Shown here piece by piece: positions 25,201-39,309 of a DNA stretch of 64,000 bases. The notes under the pieces were generated by a model. The model had not been told where the DNA came from, did no database searches, and saw only the letters and a list, made by a program, of their open reading frames with translations. Within the stretch, counting starts at the first letter, position 1, and each line of letters starts with the position of its first letter. Origin of the DNA: Adiantum capillus-veneris (taxonomy: Eukaryota > Streptophyta > Polypodiopsida > Polypodiales > Pteridaceae). A program made the translations under genes and the position numbers. Where the stretch lies: assembly GCA_014529385.2 (NCBI GenBank), contig CM043944.1, positions 49,709,768 to 49,773,767 of the forward strand. The letters run 5' to 3'.

Positions 25201-28200
25201 GGATCCACGTCCCTGCTAGCTGGGCACCTCTATCACCCTCTCTATCCATGTCATCAGACACCTCATCAACATACATACCAAATAGATCAGGAGACAACGG
25301 GCAACGCTGTTTCACCCCAATGGTGGAGTGAACTAAATCAGATATCCCCTCCGGAGTCTGTACATGTGCCATCATTGATCTGTATAGAGCCATAATCCCC
25401 CAAATCAACACTATGGGCACCCCCATCTCCTGCAGTCTGCACATCAATCGAGCCCTCAATACCATGTCAAATGCTTTGCGGAAATCCACAAAGCTACAAT
25501 AAATCCGGCTCCCATCCTCCTCAATGATGGCTCTGAGTGTCAGAATCTGATCAAGAGTGGAGAAACCCCTCCTGAAACTGGCTTGGCCCTTTGCTCGTAC
25601 ACCCTCACCCTCTGCCCAATTACTCAATTGCTGCTCAAGAATGGATGCATACAACCGTGCCAATGTGTGCCCAACCATACTAGTGCTGTAATTCCCAAGC
25701 TCTGTAGGATCACCTGCTTTGAAGATAGGCACAATAGTAGACAACCTCCAAGTCTCAGGTAACCCCTCACACATGGCACGATTAAACAACACTGCAAGAA
25801 CCTCTACCATCCTTTCTCTAGCATGTATAAAGTCTCTGCTACTAGACCATCATGATCATATGCCCTGTTGGTCCTCATCCTGTCAATGGCTCTCTTTACC
25901 ATCTCAGTGGTAAAGAAGGTGCTGGTAGGTGGGCATGGCTCTGTAGGATCTCGAAGGGGGTCCTGTCCAGGAACAGTATAGAACAATGACGCATACTGGC
26001 CCTGCACATCGGGAGAAGTAATCCATTCGGGCCAAGTAAGATCGTTTCTTCCGTCGCACAAGGCGCCGGGAAGCAATTCGAGATTGTCTGTAAGTGATGA
26101 CTCCTAAAAGAAGATTCCTCTGAAGCTCGACTCTCATCTCTCTGCACTCCTCATCGTACCAACTGTTCTGGGGCATGCTCCCAGAATATCGCCTCCGACC
26201 CGGCTGAGTGTGTGGGTATGCCTTTAATGCTTCACCATGTAGTGTCTCAGTCACTAAAGTGGTGCACTACTCCACTGAGAGGCCAAGACCAGCTGTGCAT
26301 AGACGACTATAGATCTCCTCTGTATAAACCGAGTCAATCTATGACGCAAATGTATGACGGGTATGTGACCAGCCTCTTGATGTCTGGGATGTACTATACT
26401 GAAATGAAACATGATCCACTGCTACACCGACTGGTCTCGCTCCCACTATGAAATCCTGAATACAAGGAATAAAGCTTTGCTATGCCATAACAGAGTCCAC
26501 TGTACTGGCCCCGTGTCTGTGTGGAAAGCATGTGAAACCGGCTACTTCAGGAAATCGTTGTAAGCCATTGAGTATGGCTAACCCATGTGTAGACGTTATC
26601 TCTGTAAGGTATATCTCATACTTCGTTTGCTCTCTGTCATGTGAGCATCTGTCAAGCCCCAACTCACTCACATCCAACTCTCTAGGCATCTCATCTGAAG
26701 TGTCGTAGTAGACTGTCTGAGAGTTGCCCATTCGGCCATTGAAGTCCCCTAGGAGGATGATATCACCATCCCTAGAAAACTCCCATATATCATCATCTAG
26801 TATAGAAAAAGGTGACTGTCCTCTAGATGCAGTATATACTAACGTACTGGGGGGAAGTAACATATGAAAATGTATAGAAATCGGCCTGTGTCAGCTCTCA
26901 GCCTCACCCACATGTATCTAGCATGAACATCTCTCCGTACAATATGTAGTAGTGGCTGTAACTCCTCCCTAAATCGGACTGCTACTCCTCCTGAACCTCT
27001 ACTCCCATGCTCAAATCTTGCGACTGTCCTATGGGTTGTCTCCCATCTGTTTCCCACCACATGTGGCATAAGCTGTCCAGGGGCCCCATGAGTCTCTGAG
27101 AAGAAAACAATGTCCCTGTCTCTGAAACTGTCCTCAAAGGCACCAACATCCAACCTCATAGATCCATTACATTTCCAAGGTAGACATCTTTAGTGTGGTC
27201 CCATAGGTCTCACACCGTCATGTAGAGCGTCGCTCTACAATCACCACCCGACCATCTCCGTAAAAGGACATCTTTCCCTTCTCCCTTGCCGCTGTAATCA
27301 TCATCGCCTCTCTCATATGCGCAAGTTGTGAGAGAGTGAGATCATCATAGAGGAAAATACCTGTCTTCTTGAGAGTAGGCCTCTTTCTCAAGAATTCCTT
27401 CTTCTCCTCATCGCCTCTCTCATATGCGCAAGCTGTGAGAGAGTGAGATCATCATCGAGGAAAATACCTGTCTTCTTGAGAGTAGGCCTCTTTCTCAAGA
27501 ATTCCTTCTTCTCTTCTAAGGAGAGCTGTGAGAGCTCTCCCTTTTGAAGATTCTCCCGGGCCATCACTCTTATTGCCCACTCTCCATCATAGTTACCCGG
27601 AACGGGAAATCGGAACAAGGAATGGGGAACGGCAACATGCATGAAATGCCATTTCCTGTTTCGGATACTCACATTTGAAACACGGAACGGGAATTCGGAA
27701 CGGGAAATTGGGACAAAACCCTAAAACCAGCAAAGAAAACAGTGATGAAACTCAAAAACAGTGAGACCCATGAGTGAGAAATGAAATGAAATGAAATGTT
27801 ATATTAACGTCTTCAAAAGGCCATAGTGACTTATGAGACCAGAAAGTTACAAGGTGGTGGATCTGATACAAAGTCAGAGTAACAAAATAACATAACCACA
27901 GTGCAAAACAAAGATATATACTATGGGATCCTAGATTGGTCGATGTGAACTAAGCAAAAACTAAGCAAAAATGGGCGGCTTGTTGGAATAGCTGAATCAC
28001 AAGAGATCTAGCATCGATCGTTGGCAAATCTCATCAATTTCCTCCATGGTTAGTAGTCTGACCGGGCGTCGTGCATGCCTGGCCCGCGTGCTCCGAATCT
28101 TCTGACGTAGCCTCTGTCAATGCTGTGTAGTCCTCCGCAGTGGTGGGCGCCTGGATTTTCCCAGTTCAATTGCTCGGTCCATCAGTGTGCCTTTGGTGTG

Positions 28201-30465
28201 AGACGAGGGGGAGCTCTGCTGTGCAAGTGGCTCTTGCAGCTGTCCCGTGTCTGCTCTGAAGAAGTCTGTGATCCGTCTTTGAGACTGGCTAACCTCGCCA
28301 TTCAGCAGGCTATCTCTGTGTCTGCGTAGCTCGAGCAAGAACAAACCCAGGCATCTCTGATCTTCGTATCCCATTACTCTTGAGAGTGGTCCAAAACCCT
28401 CTCTGAACAAGCAATGGAAGCAGCCTCGTATCTCGTAGTAGACGGGGTAGCGGCATGTATAATGCAGCTTTGTCTCAGGTTCCATGTCACACAAGGAGCA
28501 TGTCCTGGCCTCTGCTGGTACTCCGTTGTATCTCCTAGTCTCAATCCACAGCTGGTGAGACAATGTCCGTAACTGGCCAATAGCACATCATATCCCATGA
28601 GACAAGTGGGTATCCATGTATCTGGGTCTCGTCACAAAACCATCTTCCGTAAGTTGGAGAAGGTGGTCTCTGTAGAAATCCATCTTCGTGCCCAATTCCT
28701 GTGCTGGTTGTATCCATGTCCTCATGGTGTCTAGCTGGGTCAGGTCTTGGCAGATGAGCTTAGTGATCTCTGACTGTGTAAGAGTGAGAGATGGTGCATC
28801 CAATGAGTACTGGAATGGTGGCAACCTGTCTAAGCTGAACCCATGCGCCTGAAACCATGATGTCATCTCCCCATACCAACATATTGTATCTCCTTGTATG
28901 GCTAACTGTCGAGAGGACTCAAGTGCTATGTGAGCATATCTATCTCCTTGTATGGCTAACTGTCGAGAGGACTCAAGTGCTATGCGAGCATATCTGTCTC
29001 TAGGAAGTTCCCATGTGCGGTTTATGAAGGAGACTGATCTGGTGAGCACCTCCACCACTAGTGGGGGGGCTGCAAGCTCTGCTCGGATAATGGCCCGTGG
29101 TACTCATGCCTTGGCTCTAATGAGCCGCGAGATCATAGAGACGAGAGGTTTCTCCATCTTCCCCCATCCGTCTGTGCGACCCGGCCTCCCGCGGTGATCC
29201 AATGAAGGTCCCCATATCTCAGCTCCATAGAGCAATGCTGAAGCCACCAAAGTGTCAAAGAGCCAGAGCTTCGTCCGAGGCTCCTGAAACTGAACCTGCG
29301 AACACATCTTCTCCAATCTACCCAATGCTGCGTGGGCTCTAGTCAGTCTGGTTCTGCTGCTCTTCTGAGTGAGAATGCAGGTCCGCTAAAAACCACTCCA
29401 AGGTAAGTGTAAGCGTCTGTGTACTCCACAGTCTCCTGGCCGTATGTGAATGTTGGTGCTGACCTCCTGATCCACTGTGGGGTGGTATTAAACACCATAA
29501 CCTTGGTTTTACCAAGGTTGACAGACAAACCACTTTCGTGGGCAAACGTATGCAAAGCATCCAATTGACATTGCATTCCCTCTGGGGATTCGGAGATCAA
29601 CACTATATCATCAGCATATAACAAAAGTGGAATCCATGTTCCTGCCAACTGTGCACCTCTATCCCCATCGCTCTCAATGTAGTCAGAAACCTCATCCACA
29701 TACATACCGAAAAGAGTAGGAGAGAGCGGGCAGCCCTGCTTCACCCCAATAGTGGAGTGAACCGGTGTAGAAAGTCCCTCCGGGGTGCGTACATGCCCTA
29801 CTACTGATCTGTACAATGCCATGATCCCCAAAATGAGCTCTGTGGGTACTCCCATTTCCTGTAATCTGCGCATCAATCTAGCTCTGGGTACTGTGTCAAA
29901 AGCTTTGTGGAAGTCCACAAAGCTACAATAGATCCGTCTCCCATGAGATCTGCCTTCCTCGATGATGGCCCTGAGTGTCAAGATATGGTCAAGAGTAGAG
30001 AAGCCTCTCCTGAACCCTGCCTGCCCAGTTGCACGCATACCTTCCCTCTCTGCCCATCTACTCAACTGTTGCTCAAGAATGGATGCATACAACCGTGCTA
30101 GTGTGTGCCCAATCATAATAGTGCGATAATTCCCAGGCTCCATGGGGTTTCCTGACTTGAAGATAGGTACAATCGTAGATAGGCTCCAAGTGTCCGGTAG
30201 GCCCTCACACATGGCACGGTTAAACATAACTGCTAGAAGCTCTGCTAGTAGGTCTTTGGCATGCATGAAATGCTCACCGACTAAGCCATCATGATCATAT
30301 GCTCTCCAAGTCCTCATCCTGTCAATAGCTTTCTTCACCATCTCAGCGGTGAAAAAAACACGTGTGTGTGGGCATGGATCGGGGGGGTTGGGGAGGGGCG
30401 GCTGTCCAAGTACCGTGTACAAAGATGATGCGTACTGACCCGAGGTCTCTGTGGAGGAAATAGCA

Positions 30466-30503
<38 letters not shown>

Positions 30504-33500
30504 CTCATGAAAGAGCCGTCACGCCTCACGCGAGTCCTGACTCAAGAATAGCTGATATAGATCCTGCTCGAGTCGAGCCAAAAAAGCCCTCTTTTTCCGC
30601 CGCACCAGGCGTCGGAAGTCAATCTGTGACTGTCTGTGAGTGACGTCCCCCAAAAGCACCTCCCTCTGAAGTCTGGCTCTAGTCTAGCAGCACTCCTCAT
30701 CGTACCAGCTGTTCTGAGGCATGCTCCCTGATCGGCGGCTCTGCTGAGGCTGGGTGTGTGGGTATGCTTTTGCTGCTGCATCATGTAATGTCTGTGTCAA
30801 TATAGTAGTTAGCTCCTCCAGAGCATTGAAGTCCTAGCATTGAAGTCCCCTAGGATGATAATGTCACCATCCCTAGAGAACTCCCATATGTCATCATCCA
30901 AAATAGAGAAAGGGGCATGTTCTCTGGGTGATGCATAAACTGATGTACTCGGGGGAAAGTAGCAAATGGCTAGGTAGAGATATCTGCCTGTCTCTGCTTT
31001 CAATCTCACCCACATGTACCTAGCCTGCTCATCCCTGCGGGCTAAATGTATCAGTGGCTACAGATCCTCTCTAAATAACACTGCCACTCCCCCCGAGCCC
31101 CGCCCTCTGTGCCCTGAGCGTGTCTCCTGTCTGTAAGCTGTCTCCCACCTGTATCCACTGATGTGAGGCATGGATTGCCCAGGCGCCTGGTGTGTCTCAG
31201 AGTAAAAGATGATGTCTTTTCCAGTAAAGCTATCCTCAAAAGCACCCACATCAAGACACATAGATCCATTACAGTTCCACGCAGCCACTTTGAGTGTGGT
31301 CCCATAAGTCTCGCACCGTCATGTGGAGCGTCGCTCTAGTATTACCACTTTTCCATCTCGGTAAAAGGAAATCTTGCCTTTTCCCCTTGCCGCTCTAATC
31401 TCCGGCATTACTTCCTGCATATGAGTGATCTGCGAGAGGGTGAGATCATCCCCGAGAAAGATGCCAGTCTCTTTAAGAGTTGGTCTTTTCTTCAAGAAGG
31501 ACTTCTTCGCTTCCATGGAGGGAAAACGGAGGATGAGTGCTCTTTCTTTTGAGTTTTCTCCACTGCTTCCATTTTTCTTTATGTTGCCCACTCTCCATGC
31601 CCTTGTGTGCGTCGGCTCATGAACCCGCATCAAGGCTGTGAGTTCTTTTACTTCTTCGTCCACATTGCCTTTGTCTTTAAGACCGCAAATTCTCACATGT
31701 AAAGCGCGCACCCGTCTTCTTTGGTCCTCCTCTAGTGTCTGATTGATGATAGTGGGTGTGGACGTGGGCGTTATCTCCTTGCCTTTTCCTTTCTTGGCCA
31801 CCTTGATCCATTGCTCGGTTTCATCCGCCTTCTGTTGAGTTTTGGTAAGAACATCCACCCAGGAAGTCATCATTTCTTTGTGTTGCTCTTCTCCCTCTTT
31901 GATGGCCCGTACTTGCTCCTTGATCGTGTTGATTTCTTCGATTACTGAGGGTTACAGTTCGCCCTCTTCCAATGTGTTTCTTGATCGTGCTTCGGCGAGA
32001 TCTTTCTTGAGTGACGCAATCTCTTCCTCTTGAGTCATCACTCGGTCTTCCAGCGTACTTATCTTGCTCTCTTGGATCAGCACGCGTCCTTCGAGCATGT
32101 TTATTGTGCCGAAGAGATTGCGGTTCACTTGGTAATGATCTCCGTCATTTCCTCTTTGCACTTTTGAATGGAATCCTCTAGGGGGTCGGCTTTATCGTTC
32201 AGCTTCCTCATGCTTGATCGCCGTCCGCAAAGGAGTCACTAAACGTACATGTGCACCCACACTAGCAGCGGGCGCGGCAGCTGGGCGAGTGGGGGAGCGG
32301 TATGGCAAAGGAGGGGCAGCGGTAGAGTACCGACAGGAGAGAGAGAGAGAGAAATGAAATGAAATGAAATGTTATATTAACGTCTTCAAAAGGCCAAAGT
32401 GACCTATGAGACCAGAAAGTTACAATGCGGTGTATCTGATACAAAGTCAGATTAACAAAATAAATTAAACTAGGATAACAAAATATAAATACTGCGGGAT
32501 CCTAAACTAAGCAGTACAATGTGAAGACAATATGGGAGGGGAGTAGAGATCCATCTTCATCTGCACTCTAGACGACGAAAGAGTATGGCTTGAATCCTTT
32601 GCCGTAGCCTCCTTCGAAATTGTGTAGCTCCTCTCCTCCCTCGAGGTCGTCTAGATCTCCCTAGCTCCAATGCTCGGTCTATGAGAATGCCAGTAGTGCG
32701 GGTAGACCTCTCCACCGTCGCTGGTTGCTCCTTTGTCTCTTCTTCTGGGTGTACATTATCTAGTGTAAAGAAATCTGTGATCTGTCTCTGGGGATGCCTC
32801 TCTTCACCTCTCCTCAGTAAGGTTCCTCTATGCTTGTGTAACTCAAATAGATAAAGCCCAAGACATCTTTGATCCTCATAACTCATGACCCTAGATAGAG
32901 GCCCAAAACCTTCTCTGAATAGACAGTGAAAACGACCTCGTATCTCATAGTACACTGTGCAATGACATATGTAATGTACTTCAGTCTCTGGCTCTAGATG
33001 GCATAAGCGGCATATTCTGTTATCTGCCGGTGTCCCTCTGAATCTGCCAATCTCAATCTCGAGCTGATGTGAGGACGTGCGTATCTGGCCGATGGCACAA
33101 CGCAAACCATGCGAAAGATGCATGTCCATATAGCTAGGTCGAATCACAAACCCATCCCCCGTGAGGTGGAGAAGATGCTCTCTATAGAAAGCCATCTTTG
33201 TGCCCAACTCTTGTAACGACTCTATCCATGTCCTTCTCGTGTCCACCTAGATCAAATCCTGACGGATGAGTCTATTAATCTCTACCCGTGTCACAGACCT
33301 CAAGGGTGCCTGAAGAGAGTATTGAAAAGGAGGCAACCTATCCATGGTGAAACCATGTGTCTGAAACCATGATGTCATCTGAGCATACCAGCATGATGTA
33401 TCCCCATTAAAAGCTAATTGTCTGGAGGACTCTAGAGCCACCCTGGCATATCTGTCTCTGGTAGTATCCCATAGACTGTGTACAAAGGAGACTGATCTTG

Positions 33501-36500
33501 TGAGCGCCTCAATCTCCATAGGGGGGGCAGCTAATTCCGCTCGAATGATATCATGCGGTACAGAAACCTTGGCTCTAATCAGCCGAGAGATCATAGATAC
33601 CAGGGGCTTCTCCATACGCCTCCACCCATCCTGGCCTATAGAAGGTCCCCAAACCTGCACCCCATATAACATAGTAGAGGCTACCAAAGTATCAAAGAGC
33701 CATAACTTTGTCCTAGGTTCCTGGAACTGAACTTGTGAACACATCCTCTCCATTCCTCCCAGAGCCGCACCGTCTCTAGTTAGTCTAGTCTCTGCTGCTC
33801 TTCTCAAAGAAAATCTCGGCCCCGTGAAGACTACCCCCAGGTAAGTGTATGCGTCTGTATACTCCACAATATCCTGACCATATTTGAAAGTAGGTACTGA
33901 TCTCCTGACCCATTGCGGTGTGGTGTTAAACACCATAACCTTTGTTTTACCTAGGTTTACACCCAGGCCACTATCCTCTACAAAACTGCGTAGTGCGTCC
34001 AGATGTCGTTGCATACCTTCTGGTGAGTCAGATATCAGTACAATATCATCAGCATAAAGCAACAATGGGATCCACGTCCCTGCCAGCTGGGCACCCCTGT
34101 CACCCTTTCTGTCAATGTAATCAGACACCTCATCCACATACATACCGAATAGAGTAGGAGACAATAGGCAACCTTGTTTCACTCCAATAGTAGAGTGAAC
34201 TAAATCAGATACCCCTTCTGGAGTGCGTACATGTCCCACCACTGATTTGTACAAAGCAATTATCCCCCAAATTACCTCTATGGGCACCCCCATCTCTTGC
34301 AGTATGTGCATCATGGTACCATGTCAAATGCTTTGCGAAAATCCACAAAGCTACAATAGATCCGTCTCCCATGTGCTCGACCCTCCTCAATGATGGCCCT
34401 GAGTGTCAGAATATGATCAAGAGTGGAGAAACCCCTCCTGAAGCCGGCCTGACCCTTTGCTCGTACACCCTCGCCCTCTGCCCAGCTACTCAAGTGTTGC
34501 TCCAGAATAGATGCATACAATCGTGCCAATGTGTGTCCAACCATAATAGTGCGGTAATTCCCACGCTCTGTAAGGTCACCAGCCTTGAAGATGGGCACGA
34601 TATTAGACAACCTCCAGGTCTCAGGTAATCCCTCACACATGGCACGATTGAACAACACTGCAAGAACCTCCATCAACATATCCTTGGCATGTATAAAGTG
34701 CTCCGCTACTAGACCGTCATGATCATATGCCTTCCCGGTCCTCATCCTGTCGATGGCCCTTCATACCATCTCACGCGTAAAGAAAGTGCTCGTAGTTGGG
34801 CAAGGCATGGTAGGGTCTGGAAGGGGTTCCTGTCCCGGAACCGTATATAATGATGTCGCATATTAGCCCCACACATCAGGTGAAGTAATCACTGGGGGAG
34901 GAGAGTGCTCATGGAAGAGTCGCCATGCCTCTCCAGAGTCCCTACTCAAGAACATCTGATATAAGTCTCGCTCCATCTGAGCTAGGTAAGCTCGCTTCTT
35001 CCGTCGCACAAGGAGTCAGAAAGCAATCCAAGACTATTTGTAAGTGATGACTCCTAACAGAAGATCCCTCTGAAGCTGTGCCCTCATCTCTCTGCATTCC
35101 TCATCATACCAACTATTCTGGGGCATGCTCCCAGCATGTCGTCTCTTACCCGGCTGAGTGTGTGGATATGCCACTCATGCAGTCCCATGCAGTGTCTCAG
35201 TCAGTATATTGGTGCACTCCTCCACTGAGAGGCCTGTACCATTTCTGCCAGCTGTGCCTTCCAATAGACGGTCCCAAATCTCCTCTGTATAAACGAAATC
35301 AGTCTCTGGTGTAAATGTATAGCGGGTGTGTGGCCTGCCTCCTGGTGTCTGGGTTGTACTATACTGAAATTTAACGGACAGTGTCAATAGAGCATGATCT
35401 ACTGCTATGCCCACTGGCCTGGCTCCCACTGTGAAATCCTGAATGCAGGGGATAAAGCTCGGTTGTGTCATAACATAATCTACTGTACTGGCCCCGTGTC
35501 TATGTGGAAAGCATGTGAAACCGGCTGCTCCAGGAAATCGTTGTAAGCCATTAAGTATGGCTAATCCATGTGCGGTCGTCATTTCCATGAGGTATCTCCC
35601 ATACTCCGTTTGCTCTCTGTCATCTGAGCATCTGTCAAGCCCCAACTCACCCGCATCCAGCTCTCGAAGCACCTCATCTGAGGTGTCGTAGAAGACTGTC
35701 CTCATCTGAGGTGTCGTAGAAGACTGTCTGCGAGTTGCCCGTTCGGGCATTGAAGTCCCCTAGGAGAATGATATCACCATCCCTTGAAAACTCCCAAATG
35801 TCATCATCTAGGATAGAGAAAGGTGACTGCCCTCTGGATGCGGCATACATTGATGTACTGGGAGGAAAGTAACATATGGCAATATATAGGAATCGACCTG
35901 TGTCAGGTCTCAGTCTCACCCACATATATCTAGCATGATCATCTCTTCATACAATATGTAGTAATGGTTGTAGTTCCTCTCTGAATAGCACAGCTACTCC
36001 TCCTGAACCTCTACTCCCGTGCTCAGATCTTGCATTTGTCCTGTGAGCTGTTTCCCATCTGTATCCCACCACATGTGGCATTACCTGTCCAGGGGCCTGA
36101 TGAGTCTCTGAGAAGAACACAATATCCTTGTCTTTGAAACTCTCCTCAAATGCACCCACGTCCAACCTCATAGACCCATTACAGTTCCAGGTAGCCATCT
36201 TCAGTGTGGTCCCATAGGTCTCGCACCGTCATGCAGTACACCGCTCTAAAATCACCACCCGTCCATCTCTGTAGAAGGCTATCTTTCCCTTCTCCCTTGC
36301 CGCTGTAATCTCTGGCATTACCTCTCTCATATGTGCGAGCTGTGAGAGTGTCAGGTCATCACCGAGGAAAATACCTGTCTTTTTGAGAGTAGGCCTCTTC
36401 CTCAAGAATTCCTTCTTCTCTTCCGACGAGGGGAAGCGTAGTATGAGAGCTCTCCCCTTTGAAGACTCTCCCGGGCCATCACTTTTCTTACCTACCCTCC

Positions 36501-37255
36501 ATGCCTTTGTGTGCAAAGGCTTTTCCATCCCCATCATGGATGTAAGGCTTGTGACCTCTTTCTCCACAGTGTTTATGTCCTTGAGACCGGTCACTCTCAC
36601 ATGCAGTGCTCGCATCCGCCTTCTTTGTTCCTCTTCGAGAGTCATGTTAATAAGCGTCGGTGTACAAGGAGTTTCTTGACCTTTCCCTTTCTTGGCGACC
36701 TCGATCCATTTTCAGCCTCGTCCGCCTTTTTCTGTGTCCTTGTTATCATCTCCGCCCATGAAGATGTCTTTGCCACACTCAGCTTCTCTTCCTCTGTGAT
36801 CATCCTTACCTGTTCCTTGATTTCCTTGATTTCATCAATTACCGAGGGTTGAAATTCGCCTTCCTCTAGTCCATTGCTTACTCTATCAGCAAGCTCTTGT
36901 TTAAGGGCTGAGCCTTCTTTTTTGAGTACTCGTATCTCGGCGTTTGGGTTCTCCTGGTTGAGGGCTGATACTTCTCCTTTGAGTGTCTGGATTTCTGCGT
37001 TAAGGCTCTCTTTCTCCTTCTTCCACTGTGCGCCTTCATTGAAGACCATCTGAAGGAGGTTGGCCTTCTCCTTCCACCATCCTTCCATCTCTGTTTTCCA
37101 TTCCTTCATTTCCCTCTCCATCTGCGCCATCCGCTTATTCGTGAGCATGAAGGTTGCCTTCGCTCGCGGCTTGCAAACAGGTGAGACATTAGCGGCTTCT
37201 GTGTCGTGTGCAGGGTCTTCTTCAAGTGGATCCATTCCGGTGAGGCCCAAAGAAT

Positions 37256-37320
<65 letters not shown>

Positions 37321-37375
37321 GCTGAGGAGAGGGGGGGGGGGGGGGTGTTTTTTCGCGATAGACAGAGGAGGGGGG

Positions 37376-37457
<82 letters not shown>

Positions 37458-37689
37458 CTGAGGAGAGGGGTGGGGGGGGGGGGGGGGGGGGGGGGGACGA
37501 GGGGGCGACAGACGAGGAGGGGGGATAGACAAGGGGGGGGGGGGGGCCTAGCTGAAAGAACTTTAAAAGTTTAATAGTTTAAGTTAAATTAAAAAGGGGG
37601 GGGGGGGGGGGGGGGGCGATAGACTGAGGGGGTGTAAGTTAAAATTAAATTAAATTAAAAGGGGGGGGGCGCGCGCGATAGACTGAGAA

Positions 37690-37726
<37 letters not shown>

Positions 37727-38493
37727 CGATAGACTGAGGGGGTGTAAGTTAAAATTAAATTAAATTAAAGGGGGGGGGCTCAGCGCAATAGAGAGAGGGA
37801 GCGGGGCGGGCAGCGCGAGAGAGAGAGGGGGGGAGCGCAAGAGCAGCAGGGGGTGTGGGAGAGAGCGCGAGAGAGAGAGGGTGCGGGAGCAGCAGGGGGA
37901 GAAGCGCGAGGGCGGGGCAATGGCGGGCAGGGAGCACGAGGGGCAGGGGCAGCAGCGCGAGAGGGGGGGGCAGCAGCAGCGCAGGGGCAGCAGCGCGCGC
38001 GCGAGAGAGAGAGAGAGAGGGGGGGGAGGAGAGTGGCAAAAAAAAAAAAAAAAATGACTTCCTACGCGTAGAAGGGGGGGGGGGGGTGCAGCTGCTGCTG
38101 GACTTGCTACGCGTAGGAGAGCTGGACATGCTACGCGTAGAAGAGCTGAGGGGCAACGCGGCGGGGAGCAAGGGCAGCGCGTGAGCAGGGGCGGGGCTAC
38201 AGGCGGAGCGTGAGGGGGGGCGGGGTTGCAGAGGCAACGCGAGGGGGGGCGGGGCAGCGCAGGGGCCGCGCGGCGGGGAGCGGGGAGCGCGGGCAGCGGG
38301 TGAGCAGGGGCGAGGCTGCAGGCGGAACGCGAGGGGGGGCGGGGCAGCGCAGGGGGAGGGAGAGAGCGGGAGCGGGAGCACAGCAGGGCGCAAGGTTGCG
38401 GGAGCAAAGCAGGGCAGGGCGCGGGAGCAGGTGCCGGGGGACAGGGCGCGAGCAGGTGCGGGGGAGTAGGTTGCAGGAGCAGAGCAGAGTACT

Positions 38494-38566
<73 letters not shown>

Positions 38567-39245
38567 AAGAAAGAAAGCTTTATTAACGTCTTCGAAAGGC
38601 CGAGCTCGACCTATGAGACAATATCATATACATGTGTTGATGCTCTAGGCATCGGAAAATAAAAAAAGGGTACAAACTGAAATGAGCCTATACTATGCAA
38701 GAGGGTGTGGAGAGAGAGAGAGAGAAATGAAAATGAAATGAAATGAAATGTTATATTAACGTCTTCAAAAGGCCAAAATGACCTATGAGACCAATCAGTT
38801 ACAAAATAGTGAATCTAATACCATGTCTGGGTACAAAAGAACTAGAAAAGACCTAGAAGTAGAACAAAATACTACTACTACTACTACAATCTAAAACTAC
38901 GTGGGTGTAGCAGCTGATACAATAGGTACCCGGTAAACTGGATGTAACAGTGTGTGAAACAAAGATGGAAGAAATGGTGAGGATCCATCCTCATCTGCAC
39001 TCTGAATGTCGAGAGAGTATGGCTCGAATCTTCTGTTGTAGTCTCCGTCGATGCTGTGTAGCTCCTCTCCTCAGTCGCGGTCGTCTGTATCTCTGTAGCT
39101 CCAATGCTCGGTCGATGAGAGTGCCAGTAGTGGTCGAATGAGTGTGGGACGAGCTCTGCAATGGTGGCTGCTCCTCTGGCTGTCCCATATCTAGTGAAAA
39201 GAAATCTGTAATGTGTCTCTGGGACTGCCTCTCTCTAGCTCTCCC

Positions 39246-39309
<64 letters not shown>

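Larger units (their letters stand above)
23684..27588 (-). mobile_element. LINE-A copy 7, nearly full ORF2, 5'-truncated in ORF1
   Basis: The tail at 23684 is joined directly to the end of copy 6. It carries the C-terminal region (the zinc motif is lost through a deletion of about 110 bp near 24212), RT (24842-25810), the linker ([19 protein letters not shown]), endonuclease (26480-27159, with [10 protein letters not shown]) and the end of ORF1 (27230-27588). A 107 bp tandem duplication lies in ORF1. The ORF1 sequence ends where MITE copy 2 starts. Confidence 0.88.
27776..32335 (-). mobile_element. LINE-A copy 8, near full length with internal deletion
   Basis: Contains the tail, 3' UTR, ORF2 C-terminus (28117-29058, with a 54 bp in-frame duplication), RT (29343-30422), a G35 run (30466-30500), an endonuclease (30800-31288) lacking about 500 bp, ORF1 (31319-32161) and a short GC-rich 5' UTR ending GAGTACCGACAG at the (GA)n tract. 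Copy 9 ends GAGTACTGACGA, also at (GA)n, so this is likely the true 5' end. Confidence 0.88.
32350..38491 (-). mobile_element. LINE-A copy 9, most complete copy
   Basis: From right to left on the minus strand: a long low-complexity 5' region (37236-38491), ORF1 (36229-37235), endonuclease (35175-36198), linker, RT (33247-34745), C-terminal zinc region (32557-33246), 3' UTR and a (TTTCA)n tail. Both ends abut (GA)n tracts. It has a handful of stops and frameshifts, including one from a 28 bp tandem duplication at 35673-35728. It lies in sense orientation inside the large SSADH intron. Confidence 0.9.

Noticed and set aside
37755-38407. Long Pro/Ala/Arg-rich ORFs in the GC-rich stretch on both strands
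   Set aside because: Overlapping frames are open on both strands because of biased composition; no domain.
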